NCBI GenBank assembly: GCA_048569615.1 | Contig: JBLIRK010000012.1 | Location: 1-64,000, forward strand | DNA from: JAYEPK01 sp048569615 | Lineage (GTDB): Archaea; Thermoplasmatota; Penumbrarchaeia; Penumbrarchaeales; Penumbrarchaeaceae | DNA: 64,000 bases | Direction of reading: 5' to 3' | Shown: piece after piece, positions 53,892 to 62,937 of the stretch | Position numbering within the stretch: position 1 is the stretch's first letter | Layout: every line of letters starts with the position of its first letter | Position numbers and translations under genes: made by a program | Notes under the pieces: model-generated | The model's database searches: none | Seen by the model: the letters and a program-made list of their open reading frames with translations, nothing else | What the model was told of the DNA's origin: nothing

Positions 53892-55049
53892 TCATGTCAC
53901 GATCTCATCGAGGCGCTCCTCGCTCACGGCCCTCCGTACCTCCATCGCCAGCCTCCTTCCGGTTGACATGGGCTTCCTCCACAGGGCGTTTCCATAAGGG
54001 TGCCCGACCCACATGTGGACGTTGGTGCCGCCGCCGATCCTGGGCGCAACGTCGTAGATGAAGAAGTTCAGGTCCTTGTCCACGCATGTCTGGAGGCAGA
54101 AAGGACCTATGATACCGGGATCGTAGTGCTCCTTGGAAGCTTCCACGAACTTTTCGGCCATCTTGAAGACCTTTTCAAGGAGGGATTCCCTGAGGGTGGC
54201 GCTGTTGTGGCCGCAGACAGTGTATTCGGGAAGGACCTGCCCTTCTCCAAGTGTCATCTGCTGGGGCGCCGGGAGCCTTACATGGCCATCCAGGGACGTC
54301 TCGAACCTCCAGTCCACGCCGATGAGCTCCAGGGTGGACATCTCCTCCTCCAGCGGGGAGTGGAAGAAATCGAAATTGAACACCGGGCCGATCACGTACC
54401 TCTCTATCCTTGCCGTTGCCAGTGTCTCCCTGTCGATCACGCCCTGGGATATCAGCTTCTCCGATCTCTCGATGTATTCCTCGTGGGAGGCGCAGGTGAA
54501 GAAACCCCTCTCGAGCTTCTTCTGCTTGTGATGCAGCTTCACGATTGCGAGTTCGTCGATATCCGCTGGGTCATTGATCCTCTCCGGGAACGGGAGACCG
54601 GCCTTCTCCAGTAGCCAGTAATAGCTCTGCTGCTCCTCTCTCTCCTCCGACCTGAGCATGTTGCGGGAACCGAACATGGGAACGGAGAAATCATCCTCCA
54701 CGGCCTTGATATCCACATAGGAGGTGAACGATCTGTTGGGGACCCAGATAACGGAGTTGTCCCGCAGCCATTTCAGCCATTTATCTTCCATGATCTCCCT
54801 GAACCTTTCCAGCACAACGGCCTCGTCCACCATCCCTCTGATGAGCTCCCCGCCGATCCCCCTCTGTGCCTTGAAATAGTGCGAGTACGTCCTCTCCCTA
54901 CCCTTCTGGCAGAAAGCCACCGTTCCGAATCCCTCCTCCACCGCTCCGTCGCAAGTATCCAGGGCGGAGTGGGATGCCACCACCCCGATCTTGACCTTCG
55001 AAGCGTTGTAATCCCTCACTATGTCCTGAACAGCACCTCTGTCTATCAT
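53892..55049 (-). CDS. PurP-family formate-dependent ligase (FAICAR synthetase-like)
   Basis: Most of this 385-residue protein matches archaeal PurP, which makes FAICAR from AICAR, formate and ATP in purine synthesis. Matches include KIGVVASHSALDT, SVPMFGSRNMLR, DDFSVPMFG, GIIGPFCLQTCVDKDL and the Asp/Glu-rich APRIGGGTNVHM. The glycine-rich ATP-grasp loop of canonical PurP (G-A-R-G-G-R-G-Y-F) is replaced by HHKQKKLERGFF, so this may be a PurP paralogue with altered activity. ATG 55049 is preferred; GTG 55058 is in frame. A TATA-like AGTTTTTAAG on the minus strand lies about 35 nt upstream of the ATG. It stands alone, divergent from the TSP3 giant. Confidence 0.85.
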   Translation of the reverse strand: MIDRGAVQDIVRDYNASKVKIGVVASHSALDTCDGAVEEGFGTVAFCQKGRERTYSHYFKAQRGIGGELIRGMVDEAVVLERFREIMEDKWLKWLRDNSVIWVPNRSFTSYVDIKAVEDDFSVPMFGSRNMLRSEEREEQQSYYWLLEKAGLPFPERINDPADIDELAIVKLHHKQKKLERGFFTCASHEEYIERSEKLISQGVIDRETLATARIERYVIGPVFNFDFFHSPLEEEMSTLELIGVDWRFETSLDGHVRLPAPQQMTLGEGQVLPEYTVCGHNSATLRESLLEKVFKMAEKFVEASKEHYDPGIIGPFCLQTCVDKDLNFFIYDVAPRIGGGTNVHMWVGHPYGNALWRKPMSTGRRLAMEVRRAVSEERLDEIVT

Positions 55050-55205
55050 GACAACCACACGGAGAGGGTAGAACCCCTTGACTTAAAAACTGTTCTGTGA
55101 ATGCCTGCTCCAGCAGTTTTCATCTCACGATGAACAAAAATTTATTAATATGGAATCTGGCGGTGGATTATAGTACATAAAGTCGAATATACGTAAACAA
55201 GCAGG

Positions 55206-55221
55206 TTTTATCCAGATAAAA
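55206..55221. promoter_or_regulatory. Inverted repeat upstream of the TSP3 giant
   Basis: TTTTATC-CA-GATAAAA is a perfect 7+2+7 palindrome, about 37 nt before the ATG at 55258. It may be a regulator site or part of the promoter. The rest of the 55059-55257 gap is A/T-rich; no RNA gene is evident. Confidence 0.45.
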
Positions 55222-55257
55222 TCCGCAAGAGGGCACCCAGGCAAGGAGCAGAGAGCG

Positions 55258-58200
55258 ATGAGGTTCTCGTTTATATTTGCTGCAACCGCCGTCATCCTAG
55301 CCCTGCTTGTAACTGCATCCAATCTCACGGACCTCATAGGCGAGCCCCATGATTATACATTGGACACCACTCCCTTCGATCAGGAGAAGATACCCGGGAT
55401 CGATACAGACGGGGACGGACTGAGGGACATAGAGGAGGACATGGACGGAGACGGTATCCTTGATCCGGGGGAAGGATCCCCCACGGACCCTTACAACTCC
55501 GATACGGACGGGGACGGACTGAGGGACGGGGACGAGTTTTCCCTGTTCCTATCCCGGATCGCGAATCGGACCTCCGCACCCAACTGGGTCACGCATTTCT
55601 ATACGGATCCGCTGGATTTCGTCGCTGTCATGGAGACACTGGGCCCCCTCGGTGATATTGACAACGACGGGGAGCGCAACATAATGGACAGGGATTCCGA
55701 CGGCGACGGCATCATGGACGGACCTGAGGTCGAGAACGGGACTGACCCCCTCGATCCTGATACCGACGGCGACCTCATTCCGGACGGCGTCGATACCCGC
55801 AACGGGGTCAAGGTCGACATCGACGGCGACGGGATGGACGACCAGTGGGAGTCGTACTTCGGCGTGGACCTACCTGACGAGGATCCCGACGGCGACGGGA
55901 TTGTCTGCCTGGACGAATACCTCATCGGGGCGGACCCCCTTCATCCCGACAATGTCAAGGGACACGGCGGCTCCTTTGCCATCGGAGACCTTCTTGGTGT
56001 CGATGATCCCAACCTGCCGGTGCTCAGGACGTATGGACTCGGCCCCATGTATCTCCGCCTCGCTTCGTTTGACAGCTACAAGGGTTCCGCATGGGTCCGA
56101 TCATCCTCGCGGAGCTGGTCGCAGGGTCCGGAGAGCAACGCTTCCCTACAGGGAAGCATTGAGCTGGTGGGCTACTGGTGGGGAGAGCTCCCCGCTCCTT
56201 ACGCTGCGCCAGCCGTGACAGATCCCAACCCCTTCGAAACCTACCCTGGTTCATACTCTGATTCACCCCGTCTGGCCGATGACAGCATTTTCACCAGGGT
56301 GCCGGTGGGAGGTTACGGGGTGGCCTATGGCCAAAAAGACCTCTCCGAGGTTCCCCTGGCGTTGTTGAACGATACGGATGATGCCCCGGGCATCTATCTA
56401 TATGTGGAGCCCGAGGTCTCCGAGGACGTATGGGACCTCGCAGAGGAGTGGGCGGGACAGTACCAGGGTACAACAGCATACGGTCTCTCCCTCCATATCA
56501 TAGAACGCCTCTGGACCATGTACGATTACTCTGCCGAGACCAATTACGGCGGACAGAGGGAGGACCCCCTCCGGGATTTCCTCTTTGTTACCGGAAGGGG
56601 CAGCTCGATAGATTTCTCTTCGGCCTTTTCCATCATGATGAGGATGGAGGGGGTCCCGAGCCGGGTCGTCATGGGAATGGCACTCGGTCAGGACGACTTG
56701 AACGGGTCCCGGCTCTACAGGGCCGGCCACCTCCATGTCTGGAGCGAGATCTACCTGAACGGCATAGGATGGGTCCAGCTCGAGGTGACCCCGCATTCCG
56801 GGCAGCCTCTGGGCGGGTCCGGTATACGGGGGGACGGCAAGGACCCATCAGTGCTGGGTCCCAACGGAGGGGATGGGGGAGGCACCCTTCAGGGTAAGAG
56901 CGGCTCGGTTCTGCTCCCCTGGGAGGACTACGACGGGGACGGACTCAACAACTCCTTTGAGCTGGAGTTAGGGACCAATCCAAGATACTGGGACAGCGAC
57001 AACGACGACCTAGATGATTACGAGGAGGTCTACACCCACGGCACTTTGCCCAATGAATCCGACACCGATGGCGACGGCCTCAACGACGGGGAAGAGATAA
57101 ACTACTATCTGACCAATGCCACAAATCCTGATACCGACGGCGGGGGTGCCCTGGACGGAGAGGAGATATACAGGGAGCCTCCCCTGGACCCCCACAACCG
57201 TCTGGATGACAGGATCATCAACGACGTTGACAGCGACGGGCTCCTGAACTCCTTCGAGGTGATCTTGGGCACAAATGTGATCGAGGACGATTCGGATTAC
57301 GACGGGCTCACTGACGGGGAAGAGGTGATATCCTACCACACCAACCCGCTTAATCCGCATACCGACAACGATGGCATCGAGGACAGGGACGAGGTAACGG
57401 GAGCCCTCGGTTACTTCATGAATCCCTCCATGGAGGATACCGACGGCGATGGATTGAATGATAATGTGGAGATCGCAAACGGAACCCATCCCGGTATCGC
57501 CGACACCGACAATGACGGTCTGCCGGATGGAGAGGAGTTCAAGTTCGGCGCCGATCCCCTTGATCCCGATTCGGACGGCGACGGCCTTCCCGACGGTTAC
57601 GAGGTAAAAATAGAAACATCTCCCGATGAGGATGATACGGACGGCGACGGTCTCGGCGACGGGTACGAGGTATGGATCGGAAGCGATCCCAATGGAACGG
57701 GTCCGGCGCCGTCGATCATCGATATGGACGGGGACGGCCTGAGCGATCTCCAGGAGCTGCAGATCGGTACATCCCCGACCAGGAACGACACGGACGGCGA
57801 CGGTTTGATCGATTCCCTCGAGCATTTCCTACTTCATACCGATCCCAAGGACAACGACACGGACGGCGACGGACTGGAGGACGGTTTCGAATGGTTCTTC
57901 TCTTTTACTTCTCCTTCTCTGAACGACACCGATAGGGACGGACTATACGATGATCACGAGATCAAATCGGGGACATGTCCCAGGTTATCCGATACCGACC
58001 GGGACGGCATCCCGGACCAGGATGAGCTCTTCATTCATTCCACTAGTCCGGTAAATCCCGATACGGACACAGGTACGGTTATAGATCCCATGGAGATCGC
58101 CTTCGGGACGGATCCTCTGGATCCGGGGGACGACCTACCGATCCCCAGAGATACGGACGGCGACGGCCTCCCCGATGCGCTGGAGCTCGGGCTGAACACA

Positions 58201-61200
58201 TCCGTTTCGGACAGGGATTCCGATGATGACGGTCTGTCGGACGGCGAGGAGGTTCTCATATACGGGACGCTTCCCCGGAAATGGGATTCCGATGAGGACG
58301 GTCTGTCGGACGGCGAGGAGGTCAAGATCCACTTTACCGATCCTCTGAACTGGGACACGGATGGCGACGGTCTTTCTGACAAGGCCGAGATCAAGAGCTG
58401 GGGGACCTCGCCTTTCTTGAACGACACGGACAACGACCGTCTCAGCGATAAACTGGAGACCGAGATCGGAACGGGTCCGTTGAACCCGGACCATGATGAC
58501 GACGGTCTGCTCGACGGCTTCGAGTACTGGGATCTGGGCACCGATCCCAAGGACAACGATACGGACAACGGAACCGCATTGGACGGAGTGGAGGTGGAAT
58601 ACGGGGGCGATCCTCTCGACAGAAGGGACGATGTGATGTACATCGATACGGACGGCGACCTGCTCCTCGACGTGGAGGAGGATATCAACAGGAACGGGCT
58701 CCTTGACGCGAACGAGACCGATCCCAACGACAGGGACACAGATCACGACGGCCTCCTGGATTCCTACGAGAGATGGGCATCCTACGGTTATAAAACACAC
58801 CCCAGGAATCCGGATACCGACGGCGACGGCCTCCTGGACGGAGAGGAAGTCCTTCTCGGTACGGATGGGTTGACATCCGATCCAACCAGGAACGATACCG
58901 ATGAGGATACGCTTAGCGATCTCGAAGAATCCAGAGGCCTCTTCGGGTATATTTCCGATCCTTCCGATCCGGACGGTGATCACGATTCGCTCCCTGATAT
59001 CATAGAGCTATTCACCTCGAAGACGGATCCCCTTGATGAGGATACGGACGGCGACGGCCTTCCCGACGGATGGATCGACGGGTGGGGAGGGAGGAAGCAG
59101 AACGGCATAATGGAACCGGGAGAGTACGAGGACAGGGACCTTGACGGTTTCGTTGATAGGGGCCCATGGAGCAACGGCTCCGGTCCCGGTGAGACGGATC
59201 CAATGGACATGGATACCGATGGCGGCGGCGTATCTGACGGTGAGGAGCTGTTCCACAGCCCGAAGCCCTTCGATCCTCTCGATCCCTTCGACGACGAGTT
59301 CATGATAGATACCGACGGGGACGGACTAACGGACACGCTTGAGAACAGCTCCTACGGTACCAAATTCAACGACCCGGACACGGACAATGATGGACTTTGG
59401 GACGGGGAGGATATCACGGTTGATGGTATTTTCCACCCGGGGGAGCTCACGGGACATTACGGATGGGGTCCCACTGATCCCAGGGATCCGCATTCGGATG
59501 CCGACAACCTGCTTGACGGAAAGGAGTACGAGATGGGAACTGACCCGAACAGGGAGGATACGGACGGTGACGAGCTCTGGGACGGCTATGACGTTCCCTT
59601 CGGCCCCGACGGCAAGAGCCACATGGGTGAGCTGACGCCCAGGAACCGTTTCGATCCCCACGCCCCCTACAGGCCCACGGACCCGCTGAAGGCAGATACG
59701 GACGGCGACGGCCTCTGGGACGGCGCCAACCTGATGGTCGGGGAAGCCTTCTTCCATGGGGAATATACCCATGGCACGGACCCGCACCGAAACGACACCG
59801 ACAGGGACGGGCTCAGCGATCATTACGAGGTCACAGTCCAGTACACTGAATCCTATGTGAAATGGGATCCCTTCAGCTCCGGAACGGTGGATATCAGGAC
59901 CAATCCTCTTGATCCCGACACGGACGGAGGGAACCTGAGCGACGGGACCGAGGTGGAGATGGGATCCAATCCCCTCGATGGGAGCGATGACAACGGCTTC
60001 ATGGATTCCGATGGTGACGGGCTTACAAACGATATGGAGATGAGGTCCCCGCTGCTCTATTATGATGTCACATTCGTTGACTGGAACGGAGACGGGAGGA
60101 ATGACCACAGACCGGACCCGGAAGATCCGGATACGGATGGCGACGGACTGTCCGACGGTATCGAATATTACAAGGAGAAAACGAATCCTCTCAACAACGA
60201 CACCGACGGGGACGGATTGCTAGATGGGGATGAGGTCAAGATTTACGGGACCGATCCCAGGGCCGGCAGCGGATCCGATACGGACGATGACGAGCTCAGC
60301 GACTACTCCGAGGTCCATTACGTCTATACAGGGATCACATCCTATGTGGACTGGGACGGTGACGGCCAGATCGACAATAGGACGGATCCGCTGAACGCGG
60401 ACACGGACCTCGATTCCATCGAGGACGGGAGGGAGGTACAGAGGGGATGGAATCCCCTCGATCACGGGGATCCCGGCAGGGAGGTTCAGCCGGAGAAGGG
60501 AACGGTGGTTGTCATCGAGAAGGCGCCGTCCCGGATAGAAAAGGGCGGAGCATCGCCCAATTCCTTCCGGGTCGAGGGGCAGGTGACCAGCGAGGAGGGG
60601 GTACCGCTTCCGGAGGTCTGGGTTTACATCGTCGTATTGGAGGGGGATGTGGACAGCGAGACGGCGCTGTTGATGTCCGGGAACAGGGAACTGAGGGTGG
60701 GCAGCGACAGGACCGACGAGGACGGAAGGTTCCGGGTGACATGCTCTCCAAAGGACAAGACGCCCTACGGAGTGTCCAGGATATTCGCTGTGACGCTGGA
60801 GGCAAGGATGGACGGAAAGCTCTACCTTCCTTCGATATCGTCCCCGGTCAGGATCGACATCTCATCACGCTCCGTTCTTAAGCTGTTGACCGGTCCGGGG
60901 CCTTTCTCCGAAGGGTCCATTGTATCGCTCCAGGGAAGCCTGAGCGACATCGGAGGGCTTCCCATTCCCGGAACCGAACTCCTGATCACAACCGATTGGG
61001 GTCTCCAGCTCTCAGCGATGACCGGTGAGAAGGGATATTTCAACCACCCCCTGGAGCTTCCGGGCGGAAGGGAGACCGCAGATATCCTCATCTCTTTCCA
61101 GGGAATGGAGTACCTCAGGGGGACGAACTCTTCCCTGAAGCTGTACATATCCGACGGTCCGGTGATACAGCTCGAGGACCTGCCGGACATGGCCCTGCTG

Positions 61201-62937
61201 GGCAGGTCCATATTTGTTAACGGGTCTTTGCTGGGCGTTCCACCCGTCAGCTCACAGGATATTCAGATCAGCATCTGCAGGATCGAGGACCTCAGGATCG
61301 TTAACAGCTACTCCTCTCCCGTAAGGGAGTCTCGCTTCTCCCTGGAGATCGGGCTTCTTCCGGATGCTTACCGCGTCGGAGAGCACATAATTATGGTGGA
61401 GTTCGAGTTCGGTCCCTCCGGGACGGCCGTGAACGCTTCGGGGACCGTTAGGATAATGGACAGATCCCAGATCGTCATGATCGACGGGAAGCTGGTCAGG
61501 GGTGTTGACGACGTGATCAGGATCGGACTCTTCACAAGCTCCATGGAGGCCCTGACCGGAGAGAGGCTTCTCATCGAGTTCCCGGATACGCCGTGGATAA
61601 CATCCCTGACCGGTACGGTTAACGAGACGGGGTGGATCCATTTCAGGATAGAGCCCCCGCCCGGCTCCCCTCTCGGCGAGATAAACTTCAATGCCAGACA
61701 CGTCATGGATGAGGACTCCCAGTATTTGGGGGGATCGCTTGCGGACAAGATCCAGTATTCGGCTCCATCCGAGCTCACACAGGTCACCCCCATGCAGAGC
61801 ATATTGGTGCTCCAGGAGAATGTCATCTTCAGGGGCAGGCTCACCAACGACCTCGGAGTCGGCATAGAAGGAGAGGCCGCTCTCATCCTCGAGGTAAACG
61901 GGGAGCGCGTTGAGGAGAACATCCCCACGGACGAGCAGGGCTTCTTCGAGGTCCCCCATACGGTGGACAGGTTCACACCACTGGGAAAGGGAATTGTTAC
62001 GATAAGGTTCCTTGACCTGCCCGGTGAAAGGACCGGATGGTACGAACCGACCTTCGTCTCCTGGGAAGTGGAGGTGTTCTCCAGGGTCTATATGGAAGGG
62101 GGTTTCAAGGGAACCAGTGAGAACCGGACCCTGAACATCAGACTGCTGGACGAGAGGAGATCGCCCCTGGCGGGAATGAAGATGGAGATCGGCGGCGGGG
62201 ACAGTTTCAAGACATACGTGACGGACGGCACAGGGAACCTCACGATCCCCGCCCTCGGGATGGAATCCGGTCAGAGCCTGGTGGCCACCTTCAGGGGAGA
62301 CCGCTCGCTCCATCTGCTCCCGTCCACCAGAAACTTCACCCTGGAGGAGGAGCCGGAGCCCTCCGTCAGCCGATCCTACATGTTCCTTCTTGCGATACCC
62401 CTCATCCTGCTCGTCGTGGTCCTGGCCTTATACATCCGGAGCAGGATAAGGAGGATAAGGAGCGAGGCCGGCTCCAAGAGGGTTCAGAAAGCCCATACGG
62501 AGCTCCTGTACCCGTTCGAGCCCAGGCCAGGCGCCCAGGAGATGATCTACCGAAGCTACAAGAGGCTGCTTGAGCTCTTCTCCGAAAAGGGTTTCAGGAG
62601 GCCCCCGAGCATGACCCCGGATGAGTTCGATTCGGCCATCCGGGAGAGCGTGGACCTGAAATGGGTCCAGGATATGAGGGAGATAACCTCCATGTTCGAT
62701 GAGGCAAGATATTCGGACCATGAGCTCTCTTCCCACCTGATAACGCAGGCAAGGGGGGTCCAGGAGAGGATGACCAAGGAGCTCGAGAAGATGGAGCCGG
62801 ATTCCATGACCGACAAGTTCAAGAAGAAGGCGTCGGCCCCCATGGTAGAGGTCACCCATACGAGGATATGGAAGATGAAGGAAGACCATCGGGAAGACCT
62901 GGAGGAGCTGCTTGGAGGCAAGGGGGTGAACGTTTGA
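55258..62937 (+). CDS. Giant TSP3-repeat surface protein with degenerate transglutaminase and DUF4129 tail
   Basis: This is a 2,559-residue protein. A signal peptide (about 1-23) is followed by eight thrombospondin-type-3 Ca2+-binding repeats (about 45-230). A transglutaminase-like domain lies at about 393-514. About 45 further TSP3 repeats follow (about 558-1740), then several Ig/carboxypeptidase-regulatory-like domains (about 1760-2360). A membrane helix (about 2371-2393) and a cytosolic DUF4129 domain (about 2405-2500: PFEPRPGAQEMIYRSYKRLL) end the protein. The transglutaminase triad is altered: Ser450 replaces Cys and Glu509 replaces Asp, while His493 is kept, so catalysis is unlikely. 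AAGGAG lies nine bases before the ATG. The next gene overlaps by TTGA. TSP3 arrays are Ca2+-dependent rods; this may be a scaffold or adhesin. Confidence 0.87.
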   Translation: MRFSFIFAATAVILALLVTASNLTDLIGEPHDYTLDTTPFDQEKIPGIDTDGDGLRDIEEDMDGDGILDPGEGSPTDPYNSDTDGDGLRDGDEFSLFLSRIANRTSAPNWVTHFYTDPLDFVAVMETLGPLGDIDNDGERNIMDRDSDGDGIMDGPEVENGTDPLDPDTDGDLIPDGVDTRNGVKVDIDGDGMDDQWESYFGVDLPDEDPDGDGIVCLDEYLIGADPLHPDNVKGHGGSFAIGDLLGVDDPNLPVLRTYGLGPMYLRLASFDSYKGSAWVRSSSRSWSQGPESNASLQGSIELVGYWWGELPAPYAAPAVTDPNPFETYPGSYSDSPRLADDSIFTRVPVGGYGVAYGQKDLSEVPLALLNDTDDAPGIYLYVEPEVSEDVWDLAEEWAGQYQGTTAYGLSLHIIERLWTMYDYSAETNYGGQREDPLRDFLFVTGRGSSIDFSSAFSIMMRMEGVPSRVVMGMALGQDDLNGSRLYRAGHLHVWSEIYLNGIGWVQLEVTPHSGQPLGGSGIRGDGKDPSVLGPNGGDGGGTLQGKSGSVLLPWEDYDGDGLNNSFELELGTNPRYWDSDNDDLDDYEEVYTHGTLPNESDTDGDGLNDGEEINYYLTNATNPDTDGGGALDGEEIYREPPLDPHNRLDDRIINDVDSDGLLNSFEVILGTNVIEDDSDYDGLTDGEEVISYHTNPLNPHTDNDGIEDRDEVTGALGYFMNPSMEDTDGDGLNDNVEIANGTHPGIADTDNDGLPDGEEFKFGADPLDPDSDGDGLPDGYEVKIETSPDEDDTDGDGLGDGYEVWIGSDPNGTGPAPSIIDMDGDGLSDLQELQIGTSPTRNDTDGDGLIDSLEHFLLHTDPKDNDTDGDGLEDGFEWFFSFTSPSLNDTDRDGLYDDHEIKSGTCPRLSDTDRDGIPDQDELFIHSTSPVNPDTDTGTVIDPMEIAFGTDPLDPGDDLPIPRDTDGDGLPDALELGLNTSVSDRDSDDDGLSDGEEVLIYGTLPRKWDSDEDGLSDGEEVKIHFTDPLNWDTDGDGLSDKAEIKSWGTSPFLNDTDNDRLSDKLETEIGTGPLNPDHDDDGLLDGFEYWDLGTDPKDNDTDNGTALDGVEVEYGGDPLDRRDDVMYIDTDGDLLLDVEEDINRNGLLDANETDPNDRDTDHDGLLDSYERWASYGYKTHPRNPDTDGDGLLDGEEVLLGTDGLTSDPTRNDTDEDTLSDLEESRGLFGYISDPSDPDGDHDSLPDIIELFTSKTDPLDEDTDGDGLPDGWIDGWGGRKQNGIMEPGEYEDRDLDGFVDRGPWSNGSGPGETDPMDMDTDGGGVSDGEELFHSPKPFDPLDPFDDEFMIDTDGDGLTDTLENSSYGTKFNDPDTDNDGLWDGEDITVDGIFHPGELTGHYGWGPTDPRDPHSDADNLLDGKEYEMGTDPNREDTDGDELWDGYDVPFGPDGKSHMGELTPRNRFDPHAPYRPTDPLKADTDGDGLWDGANLMVGEAFFHGEYTHGTDPHRNDTDRDGLSDHYEVTVQYTESYVKWDPFSSGTVDIRTNPLDPDTDGGNLSDGTEVEMGSNPLDGSDDNGFMDSDGDGLTNDMEMRSPLLYYDVTFVDWNGDGRNDHRPDPEDPDTDGDGLSDGIEYYKEKTNPLNNDTDGDGLLDGDEVKIYGTDPRAGSGSDTDDDELSDYSEVHYVYTGITSYVDWDGDGQIDNRTDPLNADTDLDSIEDGREVQRGWNPLDHGDPGREVQPEKGTVVVIEKAPSRIEKGGASPNSFRVEGQVTSEEGVPLPEVWVYIVVLEGDVDSETALLMSGNRELRVGSDRTDEDGRFRVTCSPKDKTPYGVSRIFAVTLEARMDGKLYLPSISSPVRIDISSRSVLKLLTGPGPFSEGSIVSLQGSLSDIGGLPIPGTELLITTDWGLQLSAMTGEKGYFNHPLELPGGRETADILISFQGMEYLRGTNSSLKLYISDGPVIQLEDLPDMALLGRSIFVNGSLLGVPPVSSQDIQISICRIEDLRIVNSYSSPVRESRFSLEIGLLPDAYRVGEHIIMVEFEFGPSGTAVNASGTVRIMDRSQIVMIDGKLVRGVDDVIRIGLFTSSMEALTGERLLIEFPDTPWITSLTGTVNETGWIHFRIEPPPGSPLGEINFNARHVMDEDSQYLGGSLADKIQYSAPSELTQVTPMQSILVLQENVIFRGRLTNDLGVGIEGEAALILEVNGERVEENIPTDEQGFFEVPHTVDRFTPLGKGIVTIRFLDLPGERTGWYEPTFVSWEVEVFSRVYMEGGFKGTSENRTLNIRLLDERRSPLAGMKMEIGGGDSFKTYVTDGTGNLTIPALGMESGQSLVATFRGDRSLHLLPSTRNFTLEEEPEPSVSRSYMFLLAIPLILLVVVLALYIRSRIRRIRSEAGSKRVQKAHTELLYPFEPRPGAQEMIYRSYKRLLELFSEKGFRRPPSMTPDEFDSAIRESVDLKWVQDMREITSMFDEARYSDHELSSHLITQARGVQERMTKELEKMEPDSMTDKFKKKASAPMVEVTHTRIWKMKEDHREDLEELLGGKGVNV
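55402..60470 (+). repeat. About 50 TSP3 calcium-binding repeats
   Basis: Units follow the pattern D-T-D-G-D-G-L-x-D-G-x-E at 20-40-residue spacing. I count about 54 acidic loops, eight before and about 46 after the transglutaminase-like domain. The DNA repeats gatacggacggcgacggcct with silent changes, so local assembly collapse is possible. Confidence 0.85.

Noticed and set aside
57010..57825. Antisense frames rich in Val/Gly/Ile across the TSP3 region
   Set aside because: They arise because the reverse complement of repeated GAC/GGC codons stays open; the repeat protein explains the DNA.
55402..60470. CRISPR-like periodicity
   Set aside because: The repeats are coding, variable in spacing (20-40 residues) and encode Asp loops; there are no identical direct repeats with unique spacers.
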